Below are positions 8,526 through 18,196 of a DNA stretch of 64,000 bases, piece after piece. A program made the translations under genes and the position numbers. Each line of letters opens with the position of its first letter. Within the stretch, counting starts at the first letter, position 1. The notes beneath the pieces were generated by a model. It saw only the letters and a program-made list of their open reading frames with translations, made no database searches and had not been told where the DNA came from. Source of the stretch: Microbacterium sp. JZ31 (GTDB lineage: Bacteria > Actinomycetota > Actinomycetes > Actinomycetales > Microbacteriaceae); assembly GCF_016805985.1 (NCBI RefSeq), contig NZ_CP017661.1, positions 1,488,001-1,552,000 of the forward strand, read 5' to 3'.

Positions 8526-11156
8526 GTGACGGACTCCGCAAAGCCTACCCTTCTCGTCGTCGACGGCCATTCCCTGGCCTACCGGGCGTTCTACGCCCTC
8601 CCCGTCGAGAACTTCACGACGAAGGACGGGCAGCACACGAACGGCATCTACGGCTTCCTGTCGATGTTCGTCAACCTGATCAAAGCCGAGAAGCCGACGC
8701 ACCTCGCCGTCGCGTTCGACACCTCGCGCGAGTCGTTCCGCACCCGCGAGTACACCGAGTACAAGGCCAATCGCACCGAGACGCCGAGCGAGTTCAAGGG
8801 GCAGATCCCGCTGCTGCAGGAGTGCCTCGACGCGATGGGCGTGACGGTGCTCACGAAGCCCGACTTCGAGGCCGACGACATCCTGGCGACGCTCGCGACG
8901 CGCGGCGCGGCAGACGGCTACCGGGTGCTGCTCTGCTCGGGTGACCGCGACACGATCCAGCTCGTCACGGACGAGATCACTCTGCTGTACCCGTCGGTCC
9001 AGGGCGTGTCGCAGCTGAAGCGCTACGACCCCGCCGCCGTGGTCGAGAAGTACGGTCTCGCGCCCGAGCAGTACCCCGACATCGCGGCGCTGGTCGGCGA
9101 GACCAGCGACAACCTCCCCGGCGTCCCCAAGGTGGGCGAGAAGACCGCCGTGAAGTGGCTCACCCAGTTCGGCTCGCTCGACGCGCTGCTCGACGGCGCC
9201 GACACGATCAAGGGCGTGGTCGGCGGCAACCTGCGCGAGCACATCGAGGACGTCCGCCGCAATCGCCGGCTGAACCGCCTGCTGCGCGACGTCGAGCTGC
9301 CGGTGGAGCTCGACGATCTCGCGGCGAAGCCGCTCGACGCGCAGGCCGTGCGCGACATCTTCGCGCGGCTCGAGTTCCGGACGCTGCTGCCGCGCGTGTT
9401 CGAGGCGGCCGGCGCGGTCGCCGACGAAGAGCCGCAGGCGGCCGCCGAGCCGGCTCCGGCGCCGCGCGAGCTGAGCGCGGCCGATCTGACCGCGTGGGCT
9501 GAGGCCGCCGAGGGCGAGGTGGGCGTCACGGTCGTGATCCAGGGCGGCCGTCCCGACCGCATCGGGCTCGCGACGGCGTCGGAAGCCGTGGAGGCCTCAT
9601 GGTCCGAGGAGCTCGGGGCGTCACTGGGACCGTGGCTCGGCTCGGACGCGATCCCGAAGGTGATGGCCGACGCCAAGCCGCAGGTGAAGGCTCTTGGCCG
9701 CGCGGGGGTCGCGCTCCGCGGCCTGGCCTTCGATCCGATCATCGCCGGGTGGCTGCTGCGCCCGAGCTTCCCCGACCGCACCCTCGGGCACCTCGTCGAG
9801 CGCTACCTCGGCGAGAAGCTGCCGGAGGCGGATCCGTCGCAGCTCGTCCCCGAGAACGAGGGCGCGACGCCGGGGCAGCTGTCCTGGTACGCGCTGCGCG
9901 TGACCGCCGGAGTGCGCGACGAGCTGCCCGAGGCGGTGCTGTCGGTTCTGACGGACATCGAGCTGCCGACGCTCGTGACGCTCGCCGACATGGAGCTCGC
10001 GGGTGTCGCTGTCTCGCACGACAAGCTCTCCCGCTTCTCGGGGGAGCTCGGCGGTCGCGCGGAGGCCCTCGCGCAGGAGGCGTACGCGGCGATCGGGCAC
10101 GAGGTGAACCTGGGGTCGCCGAAGCAGCTGCAGGAGGTGCTGTTCGAAGAGCTCCAGCTGCCGAAGACCCGGAAGACCAAGACGGGCTACACGACCGACG
10201 CCGCCGCCCTGGCCGACCTGCAGGAGAAGGCCCACCACCCGTTCCTCGACGTCCTGCTGCAGCACCGCGAGGCGACGAAGCTCAAGCAGATCATCGACGG
10301 ACTGGACGCCGCGATCGGCGCCGACGGACGCGTGCACACCACGTACGTCCAGACCGGCAGCCAGACCGGCCGCCTGTCGAGCACCGACCCGAACCTGCAG
10401 AACATCCCGATCCGCACGGAGGAGTCCCGACGCATCCGCGCCGCCTTCGAGGTGGGCGACGGCTACGACGCGCTGCTCACCGCCGACTACTCGCAGATCG
10501 AGATGCGGATCATGGCGCACCTGTCGGGCGATCCGGGCTTGATCGAGGCGTTCAACTCGGGCGAGGACCTGCACCGCTTCGTCGGCGCGCGGGTCTTCGG
10601 CGTGGCGCCAGAAGACGTCACGCCGGCGATGCGCACGAAGGTGAAGGCCATGTCGTACGGCCTCGTCTACGGACTGTCGGCGTTCGGCCTCTCCAAGCAG
10701 CTGCGCATCGAGCAGTCCGAGGCGAAGTCGCTCATGCTCGAGTACTTCGCGCGCTTCGGAGCGGTGCGGGACTACCTGCGCGCATCCGTCGCGCAGGCGC
10801 GCGTCGACGGCTACACCGAGACGATCTTCGGTCGCCGCAGGCCCTTCCCCGATCTCACCAGCCCGAACCGGCAGCTGCGCGAGAACGCCGAGCGTGCCGC
10901 ACTCAACGCCCCCATCCAGGGCAGCGCGGCCGACATCATGAAGATCGCGCTGTTCCGCATCCACGACGACCTGCGGGGCATGGGCTCGCGGGTGCTGCTG
11001 CAGATCCACGACGAGCTCGTGGTCGAGGTCGCGCCGGGGGAGTGGGACGACGTGGAGCGCATCGTCCGAGACCGCATGGGCACGGCCGCCGACCTCACGG
11101 TGCCGCTCGACGTGCAGGTCGGGCGCGGCGCGGACTGGAACGAGGCCGCGCACTGA
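8526..11156 (+). CDS. polA: DNA polymerase I
   Basis: Repair and Okazaki-fragment polymerase of 876 residues. The N-terminal third is the 5'-3' exonuclease/flap domain (VVDGHSLAYRAFYAL, then DFEADDILAT and GETSDNLPGV). The middle is a 3'-5' exonuclease-like fold but lacks the DxE metal motif, so proofreading is probably absent, as in other actinobacterial PolA. The polymerase domain has motif A DYSQIEMRIMAHLSGD, motif B KAMSYGLVYGLSAFGLSKQ and motif C QIHDELVVEV. The GTG start is 6 nt after TAGGCT (8514-8519) with no clear Shine-Dalgarno, so it is probably leaderless. Confidence 0.97.
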   Translation: MTDSAKPTLLVVDGHSLAYRAFYALPVENFTTKDGQHTNGIYGFLSMFVNLIKAEKPTHLAVAFDTSRESFRTREYTEYKANRTETPSEFKGQIPLLQECLDAMGVTVLTKPDFEADDILATLATRGAADGYRVLLCSGDRDTIQLVTDEITLLYPSVQGVSQLKRYDPAAVVEKYGLAPEQYPDIAALVGETSDNLPGVPKVGEKTAVKWLTQFGSLDALLDGADTIKGVVGGNLREHIEDVRRNRRLNRLLRDVELPVELDDLAAKPLDAQAVRDIFARLEFRTLLPRVFEAAGAVADEEPQAAAEPAPAPRELSAADLTAWAEAAEGEVGVTVVIQGGRPDRIGLATASEAVEASWSEELGASLGPWLGSDAIPKVMADAKPQVKALGRAGVALRGLAFDPIIAGWLLRPSFPDRTLGHLVERYLGEKLPEADPSQLVPENEGATPGQLSWYALRVTAGVRDELPEAVLSVLTDIELPTLVTLADMELAGVAVSHDKLSRFSGELGGRAEALAQEAYAAIGHEVNLGSPKQLQEVLFEELQLPKTRKTKTGYTTDAAALADLQEKAHHPFLDVLLQHREATKLKQIIDGLDAAIGADGRVHTTYVQTGSQTGRLSSTDPNLQNIPIRTEESRRIRAAFEVGDGYDALLTADYSQIEMRIMAHLSGDPGLIEAFNSGEDLHRFVGARVFGVAPEDVTPAMRTKVKAMSYGLVYGLSAFGLSKQLRIEQSEAKSLMLEYFARFGAVRDYLRASVAQARVDGYTETIFGRRRPFPDLTSPNRQLRENAERAALNAPIQGSAADIMKIALFRIHDDLRGMGSRVLLQIHDELVVEVAPGEWDDVERIVRDRMGTAADLTVPLDVQVGRGADWNEAAH

Positions 11157-11185
11157 GCGCGGCGGACGAGAAGGATCGGACGGGG

Positions 11186-12865
11186 ATGACGGATCAGCCG
11201 CAGGAGCGACGCCAGACGGAGATCGACAGGATCGCGGAGGACTGGACCTCCGAGGTCGTCCGCCTGTCGCCGATCGCCGCCACCTACATCGGCCGCACGG
11301 AGGCGAACGACCGCTACGACGACTTCAGCCCGGCCGGGCACGAGGACGCGATCGCGACGGGTCGGCGCACCCTCTCGGCGCTCGAGGCCGCGACGCCCGT
11401 CGACGACGTCGACCGCGTCACGCAGACCGACCTCGGCGCCGAGCTGCGCCTGTCCGCCGAGCTGCACGAGGCCGGCTGGCACCTGCGCGACCTCAACGTG
11501 ATCGCATCCGCGACGCAGGACGTGCGGCAGGTGTACGACCTCATGCCGACCGCGACCGCCGAGGACTGGGCCGTCATCGCCCGGCGCCTCGACGCGGTGC
11601 CCGACGCGCTCGACGGCTACGTCGAGACGCTGGCCGAGGGCATCCGGCGCGGCGTCGTCCCGGCCGCCCGTCAGGTGCGGGAGGTCGCGGGACAGATCCC
11701 GCGGTACACCGCCGACGACGGATTCTTCGCCTCGCTCGTGTCCGGCGCGGCCGCGGAGAGCGCATCCCTTCCCGCGTCGCTCCGCACCGATCTGGAGCGC
11801 GCGGCCACAGCGGCGCGGGCGGCCTATGACCGGCTCGCCGACTTCCTCACGGGAGCCCTGGCACGGGCGGCGACCGAGAAGGACGCGGTGGGGCGCGACC
11901 TCTACGCGCTGCACTCGCGCCGCTTCCTCGGCGCGCAGATCGACCTCGACGAGACCTACGAGTGGGGCATCGACGAGCTCGCACGCATGACCGAGGAGCA
12001 GGAGTCCATCGCGCGACAGATCCTGCCCGGCGCCACGGTCGCGGAGGCCGTCGCGCACCTCGAGACCGACCGCTCCCGCAAGCTCGTCGGCACGGCGGCG
12101 CTGCGCGAGTGGATGCAGGAGACGAGCGACCGCGCGGTGGCCGAGCTCGGCAGGACCCACTTCGACATCCCCGAGCCGATCCGCACGCTCGAGTGCATGA
12201 TCGCCCCCACGCAGGAGGGCGGCATCTACTACACGGGCCCGACCGACGACTTCTCGCGTCCCGGGCGCATGTGGTGGTCGGTTCCCGAGGGGGTGACCGA
12301 GTTCGACACGTGGCGCGAGCTGACGACCGTGTACCACGAGGGTGTTCCGGGCCATCACCTGCAGATCGGCCAGGCGGTCTACAACCGCGCCCAGCTGAAC
12401 TCCTGGCGCCGCCTGCTCGCCGGCACCTCGGGTCACGCCGAGGGCTGGGCCCTGTACGCCGAGCGGCTGATGGAGCAGCTCGGCTATCTCGACGACCCGG
12501 CCGATCGGCTGGGAATGCTCGACGGACAGCGGATGCGCGCGGCGCGCGTCGTGCTCGACATCGGCGTGCACCTGGGCAAGCCGCGTCCCGACGGTCAGGG
12601 CACCTGGGACGCCGACTACGCGCTCGAGTTCCTGCGCGCCAACGTGAACATGCCCGAGGAGTTCGTGCGCTTCGAGGTGAACCGCTACCTGGGCTGGCCC
12701 GGGCAGGCGCCTTCGTACAAGGTCGGCCAGCGGCTGTGGGAGCAGGTGCGAGACGCGTACCGCGTCGCACGCGGCGACCAGTTCTCCATGAAGGAGTTCC
12801 ACAAGCGCGCGCTCGACCTCGGTGGCGTCGGGCTCGACACGCTCAGAACGGCCCTCCTCGGCTGA
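11186..12865 (+). CDS. DUF885 family metallohydrolase-like protein
   Basis: A cytosolic protein of 559 residues in the DUF885 family, which structurally resembles zinc metallopeptidases. The C-terminal half has the candidate metal site YHEGVPGHHLQ and, about 40 residues later, GHAEGWALYAERLM, whose Glu is a likely further ligand. No signal peptide is present. The ATG at 11186 lies 29 bp after the polA stop, so co-transcription with polA is possible. Some relatives are described as peptidases, but the substrate here is unknown. Confidence 0.85.
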   Translation: MTDQPQERRQTEIDRIAEDWTSEVVRLSPIAATYIGRTEANDRYDDFSPAGHEDAIATGRRTLSALEAATPVDDVDRVTQTDLGAELRLSAELHEAGWHLRDLNVIASATQDVRQVYDLMPTATAEDWAVIARRLDAVPDALDGYVETLAEGIRRGVVPAARQVREVAGQIPRYTADDGFFASLVSGAAAESASLPASLRTDLERAATAARAAYDRLADFLTGALARAATEKDAVGRDLYALHSRRFLGAQIDLDETYEWGIDELARMTEEQESIARQILPGATVAEAVAHLETDRSRKLVGTAALREWMQETSDRAVAELGRTHFDIPEPIRTLECMIAPTQEGGIYYTGPTDDFSRPGRMWWSVPEGVTEFDTWRELTTVYHEGVPGHHLQIGQAVYNRAQLNSWRRLLAGTSGHAEGWALYAERLMEQLGYLDDPADRLGMLDGQRMRAARVVLDIGVHLGKPRPDGQGTWDADYALEFLRANVNMPEEFVRFEVNRYLGWPGQAPSYKVGQRLWEQVRDAYRVARGDQFSMKEFHKRALDLGGVGLDTLRTALLG

Positions 12866-12920
12866 TCAGGAATAGCCGAGGTCGCTTCCCAGTTCCATGC
12901 ACGTGAATGGAGGATGCGAC

Positions 12921-13952
12921 ATGGACATCGAGCTCGGACTGGACACCTTCGGGGACGTCGCGCGCGGACCGGACGGCGCCCGGCTCTCCGACGCGGAGAC
13001 CATCCGCGACATCGTCGCGCAGGCGAAGCTCGCCGACGAGGTGGGACTGCAGTTCTTCGGCATCGGGGAGCATCACCGCCACGAGTTCGCGGTCTCCAGC
13101 CCCGAGGTCGTGCTCGGTGCCATCGCGTCCGTGACGACGGACATCCGGCTGGGCACGGCGGTCACTGTGCTCTCCAGCGACGACCCGGTGCGCGTGTACG
13201 AGCGGTTCGCGACGCTCGACGCGGTCTCCCAGGGGCGCGCCGAGGTGATCCTCGGTCGCGGCTCTTTCGTCGAGTCCTTCCCCCTGTTCGGCTACGACCT
13301 GCGTGACTACGAGGCGCTGTTCGAGGAGAAGCTCGACCTGTTCGTGCAGCTGCTGGCCGAGCGTCCCGTGTCGTGGCAGGGCACGATGAGGCCGGCGCTG
13401 AAGGACGCGGATGTCTTCCCGAAGACCGAGCACGGACTCACCGCGTGGGTCGGTGTCGGCGGATCTCCCGACTCCGTCGTGCGGACGGCGCGGCACGGTC
13501 TCGGCCTCATGCTCGCCATCATCGGCGGGGCGCCCGCGCGGTTCCGGCCGTACGTCGACCTGTTCCACCGCTCCCTCGCGTCGTTCGAGAAGCAGCCCGC
13601 CCCGGTCGGGGTGCATTCGCCCGGTCACATCGCCGAGACCGACGAGCAGGCGTGGGATGAGCTGTACCCCGACATGGCCGCGCTGCGCGAGAAGATCGGT
13701 CGCGAGCGAGGCTGGGCGGGCGGCTACAACCGGCTCCAGTTCCAGAACGAGGTGGGCCCGGACGGCGCGGTCTTCGCCGGTTCGCCCGAGCGCGTCGCGC
13801 GGAAGATCGCGGACACGGTGCGCACGCTGGGCCTGACGCGCTTCGATCTCAAGTTCGCCAACGGCGGCCTTGAGCACGACAAGCTCATGAAGAGCATCGA
13901 GCTGTACGGCACGGTCGTCGCGCCGCGTGCGCGCGAGCTCCTCGCCGAGTGA
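12921..13952 (+). CDS. LLM class flavin-dependent oxidoreductase
   Basis: A bacterial luciferase-like monooxygenase of 343 residues (TIM barrel, FMN or F420 cofactor). Family features are FFGIGEHHRHEF near residue 45, the SVTTDIRLGTAVTVLS strand and the GRAEVILGRGSF phosphate loop. The ATG at 12921 has GGAGG 7 nt upstream, which decides the start over an upstream in-frame ATG at 12897. The substrate is unknown. It stands 55 bp after the DUF885 gene and before an MFS carrier with its own promoter. Confidence 0.88.
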   Translation: MDIELGLDTFGDVARGPDGARLSDAETIRDIVAQAKLADEVGLQFFGIGEHHRHEFAVSSPEVVLGAIASVTTDIRLGTAVTVLSSDDPVRVYERFATLDAVSQGRAEVILGRGSFVESFPLFGYDLRDYEALFEEKLDLFVQLLAERPVSWQGTMRPALKDADVFPKTEHGLTAWVGVGGSPDSVVRTARHGLGLMLAIIGGAPARFRPYVDLFHRSLASFEKQPAPVGVHSPGHIAETDEQAWDELYPDMAALREKIGRERGWAGGYNRLQFQNEVGPDGAVFAGSPERVARKIADTVRTLGLTRFDLKFANGGLEHDKLMKSIELYGTVVAPRARELLAE

Positions 13953-13975
13953 CGCGTAAGGGTCGTCCTGACCAT

Positions 13976-13981
13976 TAGGCT
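13976..13981 (+). promoter_or_regulatory. -10 box of a probable leaderless promoter (MFS gene)
   Basis: TAGGCT lies 6 nt before the ATG at 13988. Confidence 0.5.
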
Positions 13982-13987
13982 GGCGGG

Positions 13988-15337
13988 ATGACCGCGCCCT
14001 CGGCACGCCTGGATTCCCTGCCCTTCACCCGCAAGCACCTGCGCCTGCTGACGGGATCCGGCATCGGCTGGGCCCTCGACGCGATGGACGTCGGCCTGAT
14101 CTCGTTCATCATCGCCGCGCTCGGCGCGCAGTGGGGCCTGAGCGACGGTGAGAAGGGCTGGATCACGTCGGTCGGCTTCATCGGCATGGCGGTGGGCGCG
14201 AGCCTGGGCGGGCTGCTCGCCGACCGCCTCGGGCGGCGGCAGGTCTTCGCGCTCACCCTGCTCGTCTACGGCCTCGCGACCGGAGCCAGCGCGCTCGTCG
14301 GGGGAGTGGCGGCGCTGCTCGTGCTGCGCTTCCTCGTCGGCCTGGGGCTGGGATCCGAGCTGCCCGTCGCGTCCACCTACGTCAGCGAGTTCGCGCCCAC
14401 GCGCATGCGCGGACGCCTGGTCGTGATCCTGGAGGCGTTCTGGGCCGTCGGCTGGACCGCATCGGCGCTCATCGGGTACTTCGTCGTCCCGCTCGAGGAC
14501 GGCTGGCGGTGGGCGTTCGCGCTGGGAGCGATTCCCGCCGCCTACGCGCTCGTCGTGCGCTGGGCCCTTCCGGAGTCGCCGCGCTACCTCGAGAGCAGGG
14601 GACGCATCGTCGAGGCCGACGCGATCGTCCGGCAGTTCGAGGCCTCCGCCGGCCGCTCCGTCCCGCGTGTCGCGTCGCCTGACGTCGCCGCCGAGATCGT
14701 CCACGCCCCGCCCGCTCCGCGAGGTCTCGCCGCGGTCGCCGCGCTGTGGGCTCCGACGCTCCGGACCCGCACGGCCGCCCTCTGGCTCGTCTGGTTCTGC
14801 GTGAACTTCTCCTATTACGGCGCCTTCATCTGGATCCCGTCGATCCTGTTCGCGCAGGGTTTCGATCTCGTGCGATCGTTCGGTTTCACGCTCATCATCA
14901 CGCTCGCGCAGCTGCCCGGATATGCGGTCGCGGCCTGGCTGATCGAGGTGTGGGGGCGGCGCGCGACGCTCGCGACGTTCCTCGTCGGCTCGGCCGTCGC
15001 CGCGATCCTGTTCGGAAGCTCGACCGAGGTGTGGCAGATCATCGCCTCCGGCATGGCCCTGTCCTTCTTCAACCTGGGCGCGTGGGGCGCGCTGTACGCC
15101 GTGACGCCCGAGCTGTACCCGACGGCGCTGCGAGCCACGGGCGCGGGCTGGTCGGCCGCGGTGGGCCGCATCGCGTCGATCGTGGCGCCGTTGTTCGTGC
15201 CGTGGGCGATGGGCGTGGGCGGCGCCCCGCTGCTGTTCACGGTGTTCTCGATCTTCTTCGCCATCGCCGCGCTCGGAGCGGTTCCGCTGGCGGAGCGCAA
15301 GGGCGCCGCGCTCGAGGAGCGCCTGCCGGTCGGCTGA
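13988..15337 (+). CDS. MFS transporter, sugar/metabolite:H+ symporter type
   Basis: A 449-residue inner-membrane carrier with about 12 hydrophobic helices. It has the MFS loop 2-3 signature (GLLADRLGRRQVFAL), GLGLGSELPVASTYVSEFAPTR in helix 4-5 and PESPRYLESRGR after helix 6, typical of the sugar-porter and aromatic-acid symporter branches. The second half repeats the loop motif as WGRRATLATFL. The substrate cannot be assigned. The ATG is 6 nt from a TAGGCT box, so it is probably leaderless. Confidence 0.9.
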   Translation: MTAPSARLDSLPFTRKHLRLLTGSGIGWALDAMDVGLISFIIAALGAQWGLSDGEKGWITSVGFIGMAVGASLGGLLADRLGRRQVFALTLLVYGLATGASALVGGVAALLVLRFLVGLGLGSELPVASTYVSEFAPTRMRGRLVVILEAFWAVGWTASALIGYFVVPLEDGWRWAFALGAIPAAYALVVRWALPESPRYLESRGRIVEADAIVRQFEASAGRSVPRVASPDVAAEIVHAPPAPRGLAAVAALWAPTLRTRTAALWLVWFCVNFSYYGAFIWIPSILFAQGFDLVRSFGFTLIITLAQLPGYAVAAWLIEVWGRRATLATFLVGSAVAAILFGSSTEVWQIIASGMALSFFNLGAWGALYAVTPELYPTALRATGAGWSAAVGRIASIVAPLFVPWAMGVGGAPLLFTVFSIFFAIAALGAVPLAERKGAALEERLPVG

Positions 15338-15362
15338 CCCGGGCCGCATGCGGGCGGCGGCA

Positions 15363-15368
15363 TAGACT
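15363..15368 (+). promoter_or_regulatory. -10 box of a probable leaderless promoter (GDSL gene)
   Basis: TAGACT lies 6 nt before the ATG at 15375. Confidence 0.5.
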
Positions 15369-15374
15369 GCCGCC

Positions 15375-16169
15375 ATGGCGGACGTGCGTTACGCGGCGAT
15401 CGGGGACTCCTTCACGGAGGGCGTGGGAGACGAGCTGCCGGACGGCACGCCGCGCGGCTGGGCGGATCTCGCCGCGCAGGGGTGGGCCGACGCGCTCGGT
15501 GAACCCATCCGATACGCCAACTTCGCGATCCGCGGCCGCCTGGCGTGGCCGATCGTCGAGGAGCAGCTCGAGGCGGCGCTCGCGCTGGGGCCGACCCACC
15601 TGTCGTTCAACGGCGGCGGCAACGACATGCTGCGCCCGCGCACGCCGATCTCGCGCATCGCCGACGCGTTCTCGCACGTGCTGCGGCGCTGCGACGAGGA
15701 GGGCGTCACGCTGATCCTGCTCTCGGGTGCCGATCCGACCGAAGGGCTGCCACTCGGCGGTCTGGTCCGGCGCCGCGGCGATCAGCTGTCTGCCGCCGTC
15801 GAGGCCCGCATGGCGGGGCGCGACGACGTCGTCCGTGCCCTGAACTGGCCGGATCGCGAGCTCGCGCGTGCGCCGTACTGGTCGCAGGACCGGCTGCACA
15901 TGAACACCCGCGGTCACCATCGCGTGGCGGCTCGCGTCCTCACGGCACTCGGGCTCCAGCCCGACCCGGAGTGGTGGTCGCTGCCGCTCGACGATTCGGG
16001 CGTGCGCCTGCGCGGCGCCGCGTACTACCGCACGCACGTGGGGCCGTGGCTGCGGCGCAGGCTGACGCGCACCTCGTCGGGAGACGGCCGTGTGCCGAAG
16101 TTCGCCCAGTGGCAGGAGCTCCGGCCCGGCGGAATGACTCATGCGTCCGAGGGGTTGGACCCGTCGTGA
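15375..16169 (+). CDS. SGNH/GDSL-family hydrolase
   Basis: A cytosolic esterase or lipase-like hydrolase of 264 residues. Block I is AIGDSFTEG with the nucleophile Ser at position 12. Block III is SFNGGGNDM, which gives the oxyanion Asn. Block V is DRLHMNTRGH, which supplies the catalytic Asp and His. There is no signal peptide. The last codons overlap the next gene by 4 bp (GTGA), so the LLM oxidoreductase downstream is translationally coupled. The substrate is unknown. Confidence 0.9.
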   Translation: MADVRYAAIGDSFTEGVGDELPDGTPRGWADLAAQGWADALGEPIRYANFAIRGRLAWPIVEEQLEAALALGPTHLSFNGGGNDMLRPRTPISRIADAFSHVLRRCDEEGVTLILLSGADPTEGLPLGGLVRRRGDQLSAAVEARMAGRDDVVRALNWPDRELARAPYWSQDRLHMNTRGHHRVAARVLTALGLQPDPEWWSLPLDDSGVRLRGAAYYRTHVGPWLRRRLTRTSSGDGRVPKFAQWQELRPGGMTHASEGLDPS

Positions 16170-17191
16170 AGAAGATCGGGTTCCTGTCCTTCGGCCACTG
16201 GACGCCGCACCCCGAGTCGGGCACGCGCAGCGCGAGCGACATGCTGCTGCAGTCCATCGACCTGGCCCAGGCCGTGGAGGACGTCGGCGCGGACGGCGCC
16301 TACTTCCGCGTGCACCACTTCGCGCGGCAGATGAGCTCGCCGTTCCCGTTGCTCGCCGCCGTCGGCGCGAAGACGTCGCGCATCGAGATCGGCACCGGCG
16401 TGATCGACATGCGCTATGAGAACCCGCTCTACATGGTGGAGGACGCCGGCTCGGCTGACCTGATCTCGGAGGGCCGCCTGCAGCTCGGCATCTCGCGTGG
16501 CTCACCCGAGCAGGTGATCGACGGCTGGAAGCACTTCGGGTACGGCAGCGCGGACGACGATCCGGACGGGTCGCAGATGGCGCGCGGCAAGACCGAGCTG
16601 CTGCTGCAGCTGCTCGAGGGCCGGGGCTTCGCGCAGCCGAACCCTCGCCCGATGTTCCCCAATCCGCCGGGCCTGCTGCGGCTCGAGCCGCACAGCGAGG
16701 GCCTGCGGCAGCGCATCTGGTGGGGCGCCGGCTCGAACGCCACTGCGGTGTGGGCCGCCGAGCGCGGCATGAACCTCATGAGCTCGACGCTCAAGAACGA
16801 CGAGACCGGCGAGGCCTTCCACGTGCAGCAGGCGGAGCAGATCCGGCTGTTCCGTGAGGAGTGGGCGAAGCACGACTGGGGCTACGAGCCGCGCGTCTCG
16901 GTGTCGCGCTCGATCGTTGCGATCACGGATCATCGCGACCGCCGGTACTTCGTCGGCGGGGGCGACCACGAGGATCAGATCGGGTACATCGACGCGAGCA
17001 CGCGCGCGATCTTCGGGCGCTCGTACGCGGCAGAACCCGACGCCCTGATCGAGGAGCTGCGACGCGACCAGGCTGTCGCCGAGGCCGACACGCTGCTGAT
17101 CACGATCCCCAGCCAGCTCGGCGTCGACTACAACACGCACCTGATCGAGTCGATCCTGACGGAGGTCGCGCCCGCGCTCGGCTGGCGCTGA
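16166..17191 (+). CDS. LLM class flavin-dependent oxidoreductase
   Basis: A second luciferase-like oxidoreductase of 341 residues, distinct from the one at 12.9 kb. It opens KKIGFLSFGHWTPHPESG. The cofactor-site pattern includes GADGAYFRVHHFARQ, IEIGTGVIDMRYENPLYMVEDA and GRLQLGISRGSPEQ. The start is the GTG at 16166, inside the 4-bp GTGA overlap with the GDSL gene. The stop lies 4 bp from the stop of a convergent methyltransferase gene. The substrate is unknown. Confidence 0.88.
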   Translation: MKKIGFLSFGHWTPHPESGTRSASDMLLQSIDLAQAVEDVGADGAYFRVHHFARQMSSPFPLLAAVGAKTSRIEIGTGVIDMRYENPLYMVEDAGSADLISEGRLQLGISRGSPEQVIDGWKHFGYGSADDDPDGSQMARGKTELLLQLLEGRGFAQPNPRPMFPNPPGLLRLEPHSEGLRQRIWWGAGSNATAVWAAERGMNLMSSTLKNDETGEAFHVQQAEQIRLFREEWAKHDWGYEPRVSVSRSIVAITDHRDRRYFVGGGDHEDQIGYIDASTRAIFGRSYAAEPDALIEELRRDQAVAEADTLLITIPSQLGVDYNTHLIESILTEVAPALGWR

Positions 17192-17195
17192 GCGC

Positions 17196-17660
17196 TCAGC
17201 TGCCGTCGGGATCGGCCGTCGGCAACGCGGATGCGTGCAGATCCACCTCCACCAGCGGGGTGCCGGTGTCCACGTACAGCCGCGCGCCGGGGACGGTGGC
17301 CGCCCGCAGGCGAGCGATCGCGGAGGGGTGGTCGCGCGGGTGCCGGCCGTCCAGAACCCCGACCCGGCAGGCGAACACCAGGTCGAAGGGAGCCGTCCCG
17401 GGCGGCAGCTCGAGCTCTTCCACGCGGCCGACGAGCACGCTGATCGCGCCCCGCTCGATCTCGGCGCGGCAGGTCGCCTCGGTGCGGGCGATCCCCGTCG
17501 CGGACCGATCGACCACCAGCACATGGCCGCCATCGCCGACGGCGGAGGCGACCGCACGCGCCGCGGCTCCGGGCGCGCCGCCGATCTCCAGCACACGCAG
17601 CCCGGGCCGGAGCGGCAGTGCGTCCACGACGGCGCGGAGCCGTGGCGAGAGGTCAGTCAC
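17196..17660 (-). CDS. Class I SAM-dependent methyltransferase
   Basis: A compact 154-residue Rossmann methyltransferase. Motif I is VLEIGGAPGAAARAV, where the family usually has GxGxG and here has GGAPG. The acidic end of strand 2 is VLVVDRS, and motif IV is PFDLVFACRVGVLDG. The GTG start at 17660 overlaps the end of the upstream PPOX gene by 8 bp. It is the last gene of a four-gene minus-strand operon that starts at the isochorismatase gene. The methyl acceptor is unknown. Confidence 0.82.
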   Translation of the reverse strand: MTDLSPRLRAVVDALPLRPGLRVLEIGGAPGAAARAVASAVGDGGHVLVVDRSATGIARTEATCRAEIERGAISVLVGRVEELELPPGTAPFDLVFACRVGVLDGRHPRDHPSAIARLRAATVPGARLYVDTGTPLVEVDLHASALPTADPDGS

Positions 17661-18153
17661 CCGCGCCCGCTCCGCGGTAGCCGACCATGAACGACGGCTC
17701 GATCCGGTACATCCGGACGTCGTCGCCCCACGTCGTCGGGTCGGAGCCGTAATGGCGAGACCAGTGGTCGATCGTCTCGGGCCAGGACGGATCGTCGGGT
17801 GTCAGGCGCACCGCCGTGCCGTGGCAGAACACGCCGAGCCGCTCGCCCTCGACGTGCGCGGCGCTCACGGCGGGGCGCGCGGCGATGTGCCGCGCCTTCG
17901 CTGCGCGGCCGTCGGTGCCGAACGTCCACCGGCCGTGCAGGAAGTGGCCGTCGACAGCGCTGGTGCGCGGCTCGCCCTTCGCCGTGACCGTCGAGAGCGC
18001 GAGCACCTTCATCCCGCTGAGCGCGTCGACGAGCTGCGCGGCGTCGAGCACATGATCGCCGCTGATGATCGTGCGCAGATGCGCGGTGCCGCCGCGATGC
18101 GATGCGTCGAGCAGCCGCTGCAGGGCCTGGATCTCCTCGGGTGACTCGTACAT
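17653..18153 (-). CDS. Pyridoxamine 5'-phosphate oxidase-family (PPOX) protein
   Basis: A split-barrel flavin/F420-binding protein of about 166 residues. The first strands read KVLALSTVTAKGEPRTSAVDGHFLHGRWTFGT in pattern, followed by ARHIAARPAVSAAHVEGERLGVF, typical of PPOX-like proteins. The ATG at 18153 gives MYESPEEIQALQRLL. An ATG at 18183 would add ten residues, and neither has a good Shine-Dalgarno. It lies downstream of the VOC-DUF4440 gene and overlaps the methyltransferase gene by 8 bp. The precise activity is unknown. Confidence 0.82.
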   Translation of the reverse strand: MYESPEEIQALQRLLDASHRGGTAHLRTIISGDHVLDAAQLVDALSGMKVLALSTVTAKGEPRTSAVDGHFLHGRWTFGTDGRAAKARHIAARPAVSAAHVEGERLGVFCHGTAVRLTPDDPSWPETIDHWSRHYGSDPTTWGDDVRMYRIEPSFMVGYRGAGAGD

Positions 18154-18196
18154 GCGCGCGAGCGTAAGGCCGGCCACCGACATCGCCGGGCGCGGG